A DNA stretch of 29,508 nucleotides, from the NCBI GenBank assembly GCA_002361875.1, contig DERX01000047.1, forward strand, positions 56,055 through 85,562. Direction: 5' to 3'. Under the pieces are notes generated by a model. The model ran no database searches. It saw only the letters and a program-made list of their open reading frames with translations, and was not told the DNA's origin. This document shows positions 1 to 7,332 of this stretch, in pieces; positions within the stretch are counted from its first letter, which is position 1; each line of letters starts with the position of its first letter. Made by a program: the position numbers and the translations under genes. This DNA is from Ruminococcaceae bacterium UBA3329 (GTDB taxonomy: Bacteria > Bacillota > Clostridia > Oscillospirales > Acutalibacteraceae).

Positions 1-135
1 CGCCTCTTTAGGCGGCGGGTTCCGGTTCGAAATTTCAGTGGGCGCTATAATCTCCCACTGAAACCCCGAAGAGCTAACGCTCACTGTGCGGTTGCAATCT
101 GTCGCAAGCTCTGCTCTTTGCAAGCAAAGCAGAGC
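1..135. repeat. Structured dispersed repeat, copy A (multi-hairpin)
   Basis: Positions 1-77 match 29432-29508 without gaps, with 69 of 77 bases identical. The segment is highly structured: a GC hairpin at the start (arms CCGCC/GGCGG in the other copy), a perfect 10-bp stem TTTCAGTGGG (33-42) with CCCACTGAAA (54-63), a short GAGC/GCTC stem (71-74 with 79-82), and a strong GCTCTGC/GCAGAGC stem (108-114 with 129-135) extended by TTTGC/GCAAA. No coding frame was recognised in it. It could be a structured non-coding RNA, a MITE-like element, or an end of an IS200/IS605-type transposon; the sequence does not decide between these. The 5' boundary is cut by the window edge and the 3' boundary is uncertain because the other copy ends at the opposite window edge. 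Confidence 0.8.
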
Positions 136-221
136 GTTGCTCCGATTTAAATTGGAAAAATGCGTAAAAAATCAAACAAAAACACCGATGTTTTAAAAAT
201 GCGGTATGAAAGGAATATAAA

Positions 222-2945
222 ATGTCACTTTTTAAAAAGATTTTCGGAGATTACTCCAGCAGGGAAATTAAGAAAATAATTCCTATTCAAAAAAAGGTTT
301 TAGCTCTTGAAGAGGACTACAAAAAGCTCACCGACGAGGAGCTTCAGGCAAAAACCCCCGAATTTAAAGAAAGGCTCGCAAACGGCGAAACGCTTGACGA
401 TATTTTGCCCGAGGCATTTGCGGCGCTCCGAGAAGCTTCTGCCCGTGTGCTTAATATGAGGCACTTCCCCGTGCAGATTATCGGCGGTATTGTTCTTCAT
501 CAGGGCAGAATTGCCGAGATGAGAACAGGTGAAGGCAAAACGCTTGTTGCAACTCTCCCGGCTTACCTTAATGCACTTTCGGGCAAGGGTGTTCATATTG
601 TTACCGTTAACGACTACCTTGCACGCCGTGACTCGGAATGGATGGGCAAGCTTTACAGGTTTATGGGTCTTACGGTAGGTCTTATCGTTCACGATTTGGA
701 CGGAGACGCTCGCCGTGCGGCTTATGCCTGCGACATTACCTACGGAACAAATAACGAAATGGGCTTTGACTATCTTCGTGACAATATGGTTATTTACGCC
801 GAGCAGCGTGTTCAGAGAGGACATAACTTTGCAATTGTCGATGAGGTTGACTCAATTCTTATCGACGAGGCGAGAACTCCCCTTATCATTTCGGGTATGG
901 GCGATAAATCCACAGACCTTTACAAAATTACAAATGACTTTGCCAAAAGGCTTAAAATGTTTAAGGTTAAAGAAATCGAAGCAAAGACAAACTATGAAGA
1001 TATTGTAGGCGAGGACGACGATTTCATTGTTGACGAAAAGGCAAAGACAGCGTCTCTCACCAAAAACGGTATTAAAAAGGCGGAGGCTTTCTTCGGCGTT
1101 GAAAACCTTGCCGATATGGAAAACCTTACAATTCAGCACCACATTGATTTGGCGATTAAGGCAATAGGCGTTATGAAGCGTGATGTTGACTATGTTGTTA
1201 AAGACGGTCAGGTGCTCATAGTTGATGAGTTTACAGGCCGTATTATGCACGGACGCCGTTATTCCGACGGACTTCACCAAGCGATTGAGGCAAAAGAGAA
1301 TGTAAAGGTTGAGCGTGAGTCAAAAACTCTTGCCACAATTACATTCCAAAACTATTTCAGACTTTACAGGAAGCTTTCCGGTATGACGGGTACTGCGATG
1401 ACGGAAGAGGGTGAATTCCGTGAGATTTATACCCTTGATGTTATCGAAATTCCCACAAATAAGCCGATGATCAGAGTTGACGAGCCTGATGTTCTTTTCA
1501 AGACTGAAAATGCGAAATTCAATGCGATTATTGAGCAGATTCTTGAATGTAATGCAAAGGGTCAGCCGGTGCTTGTCGGCACAATAAGTATTGAAAAGAG
1601 CGAGGCGCTCTCCGCCGCACTTAAGCGCAGGGGCATAAAGCACACCGTTCTTAACGCAAAGTATCACGAAAAAGAAGCTGAAATTGTTGCACAGGCAGGT
1701 TCGTTCGGCGCAGTTACAATCGCCACCAATATGGCAGGACGCGGTACGGATATTATCCTCGGCGGTAACCCTGAATTTATGGCAAAGGCGGAAATGCGCC
1801 GTATGCAGTTCCCCGAGGAGCTGATTGAAGAGGCTACGGGCTTTGCGGAAACAGATAATGAAGATATTATAAATGCAAGAAACACATACCGTGAGCTTGA
1901 AGGTAAATACAAAGAGCAGCTTCGTGACGAGGCGGAAAAGGTAAGGGATGCAGGCGGACTGTTCATTATCGGTACAGAGCGCCACGAGTCAAGACGAATT
2001 GACAACCAGCTCCGCGGCCGTTCGGGCCGTCAGGGCGACCCCGGCAGAAGTAAATTCTACCTTTCGGCTGAGGACGAGCTTTTAAGGCTTTTCGCAGGCG
2101 ACAGATTTTACAATATTCTTGACACCTTCGGTGCCGCAGGCGAGCTTCCGCTTGAAACAAAGATGTTTACAAACACAATTGAGGGCGCTCAAAGAAAGGT
2201 TGAGGGCAACAACTTTGCGGCACGCCGTAATGTACTGCGTTTTGACGATGTTATGAGCAAGCAGAGAGAGGTTATTTACGGCGAGCGCAATAAGGTTCTT
2301 GACGGTGCAGACATTCACGGAACAATTATTTCAATGATTGAAAAATATATTGACGAAACCGTTGAGTTCTTCTGCCCCTCTGCAAATAATCCTGAGGATT
2401 GGAACAGGACAGGTCTTATTTCAAAGCTTAAATTCCTTTGCGGAGACGAAGCCCCCGAATTTGACACAACGGCTGAATATGCGGATTATTTCCGCGAAAA
2501 GGCTTTCAGCACTTATGATGCAAAATGCGAGGAATACGGCGAAAAGATTATGAACGAGGTTGAGCGCAAGGTTCTTCTTCGCAATGTTGATGTTCACTGG
2601 ATGGATCACCTTGATGCTATGGATGAGCTTCAAAGAGGTATTTATCTTCGTTCCTACGGTCAGCAGGACCCCGTTGTTGCATTCAGAATGGAGAGCTTTG
2701 ACTACTTTGACGAGATGAATGCACTCATTCGTGAGGGTACTGCAACAATGCTTCTCACATTCCGCCTTAAGAGCGAAGAGGACATTAAGCGTGAGCAAAC
2801 CGCGAAAATTACGGGTGCGAGCGGAGCGTCGGACGGCAGTGACAAAAAACAGCCCGTTAAAAAAGGCAAAAAGGTAGGCAGAAACGAGCCGTGTCCTTGC
2901 GGCAGCGGCAAAAAATATAAGCAGTGCTGCGGCAAAGACGAATAA
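222..2945 (+). CDS. secA: Preprotein translocase ATPase SecA
   Basis: SecA drives post-translational export of unfolded proteins through the SecYEG channel by ATP hydrolysis at the inner face of the membrane. The 907-residue product has the normal family length. Walker A is TGEGKT at residues 102-107, the Walker B region reads DEVDSILIDEARTP near residue 207, and the second motor domain carries GRGTDIILGG. The helical scaffold/wing region follows. The tail (about 887-904) is a SEC-C zinc motif with CPC and CC pairs (Cys891, 893, 902, 903). The ATG is preceded by GAAAGGA. The following PH-domain gene starts 44 bp downstream on the same strand, so co-transcription is possible. No clear promoter was found between the upstream repeat and the start codon. 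The product assignment is secure. Confidence 0.98.
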   Translation: MSLFKKIFGDYSSREIKKIIPIQKKVLALEEDYKKLTDEELQAKTPEFKERLANGETLDDILPEAFAALREASARVLNMRHFPVQIIGGIVLHQGRIAEMRTGEGKTLVATLPAYLNALSGKGVHIVTVNDYLARRDSEWMGKLYRFMGLTVGLIVHDLDGDARRAAYACDITYGTNNEMGFDYLRDNMVIYAEQRVQRGHNFAIVDEVDSILIDEARTPLIISGMGDKSTDLYKITNDFAKRLKMFKVKEIEAKTNYEDIVGEDDDFIVDEKAKTASLTKNGIKKAEAFFGVENLADMENLTIQHHIDLAIKAIGVMKRDVDYVVKDGQVLIVDEFTGRIMHGRRYSDGLHQAIEAKENVKVERESKTLATITFQNYFRLYRKLSGMTGTAMTEEGEFREIYTLDVIEIPTNKPMIRVDEPDVLFKTENAKFNAIIEQILECNAKGQPVLVGTISIEKSEALSAALKRRGIKHTVLNAKYHEKEAEIVAQAGSFGAVTIATNMAGRGTDIILGGNPEFMAKAEMRRMQFPEELIEEATGFAETDNEDIINARNTYRELEGKYKEQLRDEAEKVRDAGGLFIIGTERHESRRIDNQLRGRSGRQGDPGRSKFYLSAEDELLRLFAGDRFYNILDTFGAAGELPLETKMFTNTIEGAQRKVEGNNFAARRNVLRFDDVMSKQREVIYGERNKVLDGADIHGTIISMIEKYIDETVEFFCPSANNPEDWNRTGLISKLKFLCGDEAPEFDTTAEYADYFREKAFSTYDAKCEEYGEKIMNEVERKVLLRNVDVHWMDHLDAMDELQRGIYLRSYGQQDPVVAFRMESFDYFDEMNALIREGTATMLLTFRLKSEEDIKREQTAKITGASGASDGSDKKQPVKKGKKVGRNEPCPCGSGKKYKQCCGKDE

Positions 2946-2989
2946 ACATTATTATGTGAAATAAAGCAGGAAAGAGGGCGAATGTTACG

Positions 2990-3598
2990 GTGAACGATTT
3001 AAAAAACTTAGTCGGCGCAAATGAAACAGTATATTATGAAGGCAAACCCGATAAAAAATGTTTCATATTTGAAAGTATTTTCAACAAAATGCTCCCGTTT
3101 GCGCTGGTTTGGGCGATATTTGATTTCAGCTTTATCAGAACCGCTTTTTCAGCGTCAAATGCAGGTGAAATGACACTTTTTATGGTTCCGTTTTTCGCAC
3201 TCCATTTAATGCCTGTTTGGATTTACCTTGCGGGTGTAATAACATCTTTAATAAGATACAAAAATACATATTTCATTGTTACCGACCGTGCAATTTATGT
3301 TTCCGGCGGGGTTCTTTCAAAAACCTTTAAGACCAAACCCTTTGCCGAAATGTCACATATTGATTTACACAGAGGTGTTTTTGACCAGCTTTTCGGCGTA
3401 GGCGATGTTATTGCTTCATCGGCTCAATTTTCCGGAAAGACGGGCAATGAGAGCATTGAAATTTCAAGCATTTCAAATTATTCCGAGGTTTTCGGTCTTG
3501 TAAAGAAACTGCAAACCGATGTTTTCAGCGACACTATGTTTCCCAACGATATGCGTCCGCCTGAAAATCACGGATACAATACTAAATACAAAGGTTGA
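2990..3598 (+). CDS. Membrane protein with bacterial PH (bPH2/YdbS-like) domain
   Basis: This 202-residue protein has two predicted hydrophobic segments (about residues 32-55 and 62-87) followed by a soluble domain. The domain contains the pattern YFIVTDRAIYVSGGVLSKTF, then the acid-rich EMSHIDLHRGVFDQLFGVGDV typical of bacterial pleckstrin-homology domains of the YdbS/YdbT kind. Such proteins are membrane anchored, and their ligands are mostly unknown. The start is GTG, chosen because AGGAAAGAGGG lies about 11 nt upstream and no better ATG precedes the first membrane segment. The stop is 12 bp before the next gene, whose Shine-Dalgarno sequence overlaps it, so the two are very likely co-translated. 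The specific function is unknown. Confidence 0.8.
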   Translation: MNDLKNLVGANETVYYEGKPDKKCFIFESIFNKMLPFALVWAIFDFSFIRTAFSASNAGEMTLFMVPFFALHLMPVWIYLAGVITSLIRYKNTYFIVTDRAIYVSGGVLSKTFKTKPFAEMSHIDLHRGVFDQLFGVGDVIASSAQFSGKTGNESIEISSISNYSEVFGLVKKLQTDVFSDTMFPNDMRPPENHGYNTKYKG

Positions 3599-3610
3599 GG
3601 AGGCTGACAG

Positions 3611-5188
3611 ATGGCAGACGAAAATAAAACTCCCGAAAACGAGTCTTCCGTTCACGATGAAATGGAAGAGCTTGCGAGAATTTTCCGCGAAGAGCTGGGC
3701 AAAGCAACGGAAGAAGCCCAAAAAGCAGAAAATGAGGCAGAGGTCACGACCGATATTGACGCTTTAAACAGTGATTATGAGGTTGAGGGTTACGCTGTTA
3801 CATCAGGCGAAAAGACAAATACCGAGCCGGAAGAGCTGTGCGAATGCTGCGGCGAAAGGCCGAGGGGCACAGAGCGTGACCCGAACAGTCCGTTCTGTGA
3901 GGAATGTGCCGCCATAATGGAAAAATATCCTTATGACTGGAAAGGCATTCTTATGCTCATTGCTTCTTTAGCCGTTATGTTAATTTCTTTGGTAACCTTT
4001 GTTCAAATTGCTCCTATCTTCTCAAATACATACCGAGGAGATAAGGCTGCTGCGGACAAAAAATTATACACCGCACTTTCATATTACTCCGAGGCCGAAA
4101 CATACATCATTGATAATAAAATTTCACTTGATTTCAAAAATCTTCGCAAAGGCGAGATTATTCTGTTTAATGAATTCGGCGTTGACGAGTGGGTTGAAAA
4201 GAATTTCGGAAATTCCTCTAATCTTTGCGCTTTGACTTTAATTGAAGACACCTATAATGTTAAAAAAATTAAGGATAAAAAAATTGCTGAAATTTATAAT
4301 TCATTAATAGGTGCAAGGGCAAGTATTCTTATGCTCGGAACGCACGAGGGTGACGAAAACAGCAAATATGAAGACATTAAAGCAACCTTTGAATCGCTTA
4401 TCGGCAAAAAGATTTATATCTCTGACCTTATGAATATGGATACTGCCACGGTTCACGATGAGCTTGACGAAAGCTATACTCCTACAGGCGAAGAAACCGT
4501 TATCACTTATGATGAGGGCTGGATTAGATTTTACCAATATCTTCTTGCCGAACAAAATAAAAAAACAGAGGATATGGAAACGGCAATTGAAAAAGCAAAC
4601 AGCATTTCAACCGATTATGAGTCTTATACCGCTCCGTTCCTTATTCAAAAGCATTTTGACAGTGGTGAATATGACAAGGCCGAAGAGCTTATTCGCAGAC
4701 TCGGGGAGAAAAACAGCGAAAGCGTGCTTTATCACGAATTTCTTTCCATGCTTTACCGTTACAGAGATAAAAACTACGCTTCTGCAAAAGAGGTAAGTCT
4801 TACAGGTCTTGAAACTATATCGGCGGCTTATAACAGTTATGATTTAATCGCCTATGCAGGCTCTTCTCTTTCAATGCAAAAAACTCTCAGTCTTATTATG
4901 CTTAAGGACTATGCGGGCGCATTTACTTCAGCTGAAGAATGTTGTTCATATCAAAATGAGTTTTACGGTTACACTACGCCTGCGGCTCGGGATTTATATG
5001 CTATTCTTGCTCTTGCAACAAATAATACCGAAAAGTATGACGAAATTGCAAAGACCGAAGCATCGGATGTTGAGCTTTACGGAGAAGATTACAAATTCTC
5101 TTCCGATGTTACGAACTATAAGAGCAATAAAATTTCACTTGAAGAAATTGCAATGTCCGGAAGATATGACAGGAGGTTTTCGGAATAA
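3611..5188 (+). CDS. Single-pass membrane protein with N-terminal Cys cluster and repeat-like outer domain
   Basis: I do not recognise a named family for this 525-residue protein. The N-terminal part (1-75) is acidic and probably disordered. A compact Cys cluster follows (Cys77, 79, 80, 96, 99; CECC ... CEEC), suggesting a small zinc-binding knuckle. One strong membrane segment lies at about 111-133. The remainder (about 140-525) is helical, rich in Tyr, Glu and Ala, and contains TPR-like helix pairs such as KKLYTALSYYSEAETYI. The Cys cluster would sit in the cytoplasm and the helical part outside if the positive-inside rule holds, but this is inference. GAGGAGG lies about 10 nt before the ATG. 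It overlaps the next gene by a shared A (TAATG), consistent with translational coupling. Confidence 0.75.
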   Translation: MADENKTPENESSVHDEMEELARIFREELGKATEEAQKAENEAEVTTDIDALNSDYEVEGYAVTSGEKTNTEPEELCECCGERPRGTERDPNSPFCEECAAIMEKYPYDWKGILMLIASLAVMLISLVTFVQIAPIFSNTYRGDKAAADKKLYTALSYYSEAETYIIDNKISLDFKNLRKGEIILFNEFGVDEWVEKNFGNSSNLCALTLIEDTYNVKKIKDKKIAEIYNSLIGARASILMLGTHEGDENSKYEDIKATFESLIGKKIYISDLMNMDTATVHDELDESYTPTGEETVITYDEGWIRFYQYLLAEQNKKTEDMETAIEKANSISTDYESYTAPFLIQKHFDSGEYDKAEELIRRLGEKNSESVLYHEFLSMLYRYRDKNYASAKEVSLTGLETISAAYNSYDLIAYAGSSLSMQKTLSLIMLKDYAGAFTSAEECCSYQNEFYGYTTPAARDLYAILALATNNTEKYDEIAKTEASDVELYGEDYKFSSDVTNYKSNKISLEEIAMSGRYDRRFSE

Positions 5189-5748
5189 TGAGAATAATAT
5201 ATGTTATTGTTAAGCTTCTTACATTTCCCGGAGCAATGACTCACGCATTTTTTGAGCATTTAAGCTGCAGAGTCTGCAAAATTCTTGTTGACGACGCAAG
5301 AACTTTTCGCACAGACGAAATGCTTTCGCACACCGAGCACGAGCTTGTTAAAAGACGTGCGCCAAGCTTTGATATTTGTTTTATTCCGTTCCTTTTTAAC
5401 TTATTCTTCGGAATAGTTACCGTTTCTTCAGCCGCTGTTGCCGTGCTTTATCTCGGCAGCTATAAAAACGCTCTTCTTTGGTTCTTGTTTTACATGGGAA
5501 TTTCTTTCCTTACAAACCTTTTCCCTCAAATGGAAGATGTTTTAATGCTGAAAGAAAATATTTATAACGAAAAGACAAACATATTTATAAAAATAATTGT
5601 CGCCCCGTTTTTTGCCGTATTTTATGCGGGTGCACAGCTTGAGCGTTTCGGTCTTACACTTTTAACCTCGGTTGGATTCGCTTTTGCCCTGCCTTACATT
5701 TTGGGACTTTTTGTTCCGAGGCTTTATGACCTTATTTCGGCAATATGA
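5188..5748 (+). CDS. Polytopic membrane protein, possible degenerate membrane-metalloprotease-like fold
   Basis: The 186-residue product has about four hydrophobic segments: 1-16, 64-86, 90-108 and 131-175 (the last probably two helices). Near the N terminus, FPGAMTHAFFEHLSCRVCK resembles the PG-xxx-HExxH-xxLxCR start of small membrane zinc-metalloprotease-like families, but the Glu and second His of HExxH do not fall in the right register (HAFFE-H). If the relationship is real it is a pseudoenzyme; this is my comparison from memory and is uncertain. Translation is coupled to the previous gene through TAATG, and AGGAGGTTTTCGG provides the ribosome binding site. The three genes 2990-5748 look like one transcription unit ending at the terminator at 5768. 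Confidence 0.75.
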   Translation: MRIIYVIVKLLTFPGAMTHAFFEHLSCRVCKILVDDARTFRTDEMLSHTEHELVKRRAPSFDICFIPFLFNLFFGIVTVSSAAVAVLYLGSYKNALLWFLFYMGISFLTNLFPQMEDVLMLKENIYNEKTNIFIKIIVAPFFAVFYAGAQLERFGLTLLTSVGFAFALPYILGLFVPRLYDLISAI

Positions 5749-5767
5749 TATTATCCATATATGAGAA

Positions 5768-5802
5768 ACAGGCAAGTGAACCGTATCACTCGCCTGTTTT
5801 TT
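5768..5802. terminator. Bidirectional intrinsic terminator
   Basis: A hairpin with arms ACAGGC-A-AGTGA and TCACT-C-GCCTGT (one mismatch) and a 5-6 nt loop is followed by a T-rich run on the plus strand. It can close the membrane-gene operon on the plus strand and the SLOG gene on the minus strand. Its left arm is nearly identical to the terminator at 6480. Confidence 0.85.
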
Positions 5803-5814
5803 ATTTATCACCAT

Positions 5815-6156
5815 TCAGACCTTTTCATGTTTGACAAACACGGTTATTGGTACATTCATACTTTTACAGTTTCTTATGACAAAAGCCGTACTGCGTGACT
5901 TCCCATCCCAAAACGCAAGCACCGTATCGGCATACTCAATTATTTTTATATTGCGTTTTAAAGGCGCTTTTCGCCCGTATTTTTCATATTCGGGCAAAAA
6001 TTCAGTTAAATTTAAGCCGTGAGAACGAGCGTATTCTTTTGCCGAAGCGTCTACCCCGACTGCACCGCCTGAAACTATTTCTGTTGTATTTGCAGGAAGA
6101 TAATTTTCCAAATTTTTAACCGTTAATCTCCTTGACCCTATTACTGCAACTTTCAT
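5815..6156 (-). CDS. Small SLOG/Rossmann-fold protein (DUF2493/YspA- or DprA-related)
   Basis: The 113-residue protein starts with VAVIGSRRL and carries VSGGAVGVDASAKEYA at about residues 28-43. It ends with KRNIKIIEYADTVLAFWDGKSRST, the pattern of SLOG-superfamily proteins related to DprA and to DUF2493. SLOG domains bind nucleotides or nucleotide derivatives; several members act in nucleotide-signal immunity or in nucleic-acid handling, but nothing here fixes a specific role. The ATG is preceded on the minus strand by CGGAGA at 6163-6168. It diverges from a ribbon-helix-helix gene at 6259, and the dyad operators at 6181-6256 lie between the two. The pair is bracketed by related terminators. 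Confidence 0.85.
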   Translation of the reverse strand: MKVAVIGSRRLTVKNLENYLPANTTEIVSGGAVGVDASAKEYARSHGLNLTEFLPEYEKYGRKAPLKRNIKIIEYADTVLAFWDGKSRSTAFVIRNCKSMNVPITVFVKHEKV

Positions 6157-6180
6157 ATTTTTCTCCGTTTTATAATATTT

Positions 6181-6256
6181 AGTATACTTAAATTAAGTAT
6201 ACTCTTATCATTATAACACATAAATATCTTAAAATATACTTAAATTAAGATATTTA
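6181..6256. promoter_or_regulatory. Two dyad operators between divergent SLOG and RHH genes
   Basis: The first site has perfect 11-bp arms AGTATACTTAA (6181-6191) and TTAAGTATACT (6193-6203) around one base. The 15-bp core TATACTTAAATTAAG (6183-6197) recurs in the same orientation at 6235-6249, exactly 52 bp away, which is close to five helical turns. A second dyad, TAAATATCTTA (6221-6231) with TAAGATATTTA (6246-6256), overlaps the second core. This fits autoregulation by the adjacent Arc-type protein through cooperative binding on one DNA face. The binding protein is inferred. Confidence 0.7.
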
Positions 6257-6258
6257 CG

Positions 6259-6465
6259 GTGAAAAATATGCGAAATAAAAATAATAAACATTTAGGAATT
6301 GAAATTGACCCTGAATTGCATTACAAACTGCATTATATTTCCAAATATGAGGGCAGGTCTGCCAACGGGCAAATTTTATATCTCATCCGCCAATGCATAA
6401 AGCAGTTTGAAGAAGCGGAGGGTGAAATAAAAGTTGAATTAAAAAATAATTCCGCCGACGAATAA
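6259..6465 (+). CDS. Arc-family ribbon-helix-helix DNA-binding protein
   Basis: This small protein (68 codons from the GTG at 6259, 65 from the ATG at 6268) carries HLGIEIDPELHYKLHYISKY followed by EGRSANGQILYLIRQCIKQFEE. That is the strand-helix-helix pattern of Arc-like proteins common in Clostridia, and residues NGQI begin the second helix. It ends with an acidic tail. Starting at ATG 6268 gives GGTGA at 6258-6262 as the ribosome binding site with 5 nt spacing, so 6268 is the more likely start; the GTG frame is kept as the outer limit. It probably binds the overlapping dyads and represses itself and the divergent SLOG gene. No toxin-antitoxin partner family was recognised with confidence. 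Confidence 0.8.
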   Translation: MKNMRNKNNKHLGIEIDPELHYKLHYISKYEGRSANGQILYLIRQCIKQFEEAEGEIKVELKNNSADE

Positions 6466-6479
6466 CCGTACAACATACA

Positions 6480-6516
6480 ACAGGCAAGTGAACTACATCA
6501 CCTGCCTGTTTTTTTT
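6480..6516 (+). terminator. Intrinsic terminator after the RHH gene
   Basis: Arms ACAGGCA and TGCCTGT with inner GTGA/TCAC are followed by eight T residues. The left arm AACAGGCAAGTGAAC is identical over 15 nt to the terminator at 5768, so the module is bracketed by related terminators. The remaining intergenic DNA (6517-6671) is AT-rich and shows no gene. Confidence 0.88.
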
Positions 6517-6671
6517 GCTTGCTGAATATGGCTTTAACTCATACCTTAATATATTGTAATGTGCTGTCAATTATTTTTGAATAGTTATTATATAATAATC
6601 ATTTAACCGCGCAGGGACAGTTTACAGCCGGCTCTCCGTTACAAATTTTAATCTTTCGTTTTATTTTTCAC

Positions 6672-6700
6672 GGTACGCCGAGGTCGGCGTACCCTACAAG
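6672..6700 (-). repeat. Palindromic intergenic repeat (TTGTAGGG family) after the ANTAR gene
   Basis: GGTACGCCGA (6672-6681) and TCGGCGTACC (6684-6693) form a 10-bp-arm palindrome. On the minus strand it is preceded by CTTGTAGG. The same TTGTAGGG-plus-hairpin layout occurs at 29187-29214, and a looser version occurs at 24590-24620. It sits just past the stop of the minus-strand ANTAR gene and may end that transcript, although the run after it is only weakly U-rich. Confidence 0.7.
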
Positions 6701-6712
6701 TTCTTTACTTTT

Positions 6713-7297
6713 TTATGAATATCTTTGAATAATATTTTCTGCGATTTCACGCTTAGGTTTAGAGGTGTCCATAGCCTGTTTTTCTATATAACGGTGTGCG
6801 TCGGATTCAGACATATCCTTATTGTCAATAAGCAACCACTTTGCCCTGTTAACAAGCCTTATTTCTTCCATTTTCTCCTCAATGGTCACAGTCTTTTTGT
6901 CAAGACGGCGAAGCTTTTCACGGGCAGACACCATCCAAATTATGCCCTGCATTACCAAGGCGGAGGATGTAGGCTTTGACAGCGGAAATACGCCGTATTG
7001 CGACACCTGCGCACAAATATCCTCAAACAGCTCGGCTTTTACAAGCTGCATACAAACGGTATTTTTACCCGTTGAAACATCAATTGCGAGCTTTGTTCCG
7101 AAATCGTCAGGCAAGGGCGAATTTATTATTACAAAATCGTAGCTGTTTTCAAGCAGAAGTCGGTTTGCAGACGATACATTGCCTGCAAATGTTACTTTTT
7201 TTATATTTCTGCCCGAAAGCAACGGCTTTAACGCCTCATTCATCTTTTCAGAGGATGAAACAACCAAGACGCAGTATGAATGTCCCTCGTAAACCAT
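6713..7297 (-). CDS. ANTAR-domain RNA-binding antiterminator with pseudo-receiver domain
   Basis: ANTAR proteins bind paired hexaloop RNA hairpins in leader transcripts and stop terminator formation. Residues about 7-125 look like a response-regulator receiver. However, the acidic pocket is VVSSSEK rather than VDDD, and the phospho-acceptor position in YDFVIINSPLP is Asn59 instead of Asp. The conserved Lys is present in PLSKP (Lys108). Residues about 138-190 form the ANTAR domain (EEKMEEIRLVNRAKWLLID ... SESDAHRYIEKQAMD ... REIAENII). It starts 35 bp downstream of glnA on the same strand, so it is likely made from the glnA promoter and feeds back on the glnA leader. GGGGGAT lies about 11 nt upstream of the ATG. 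With the receiver inactive, a signal other than phosphorylation, for example contact with glutamine synthetase, is inferred. Confidence 0.93.
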   Translation of the reverse strand: MVYEGHSYCVLVVSSSEKMNEALKPLLSGRNIKKVTFAGNVSSANRLLLENSYDFVIINSPLPDDFGTKLAIDVSTGKNTVCMQLVKAELFEDICAQVSQYGVFPLSKPTSSALVMQGIIWMVSAREKLRRLDKKTVTIEEKMEEIRLVNRAKWLLIDNKDMSESDAHRYIEKQAMDTSKPKREIAENIIQRYS

Positions 7298-7332
7298 ATA
7301 TGCTTCATCCCCCTTTCAAAAAATTCAGTAAA

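Noticed and set aside
300..2935. Several open frames of 60-220 codons on the minus strand across secA
   Set aside because: They are shadows of a highly conserved gene on the plus strand, with no ribosome sites or recognisable domains; similar antisense frames appear over most genes here.
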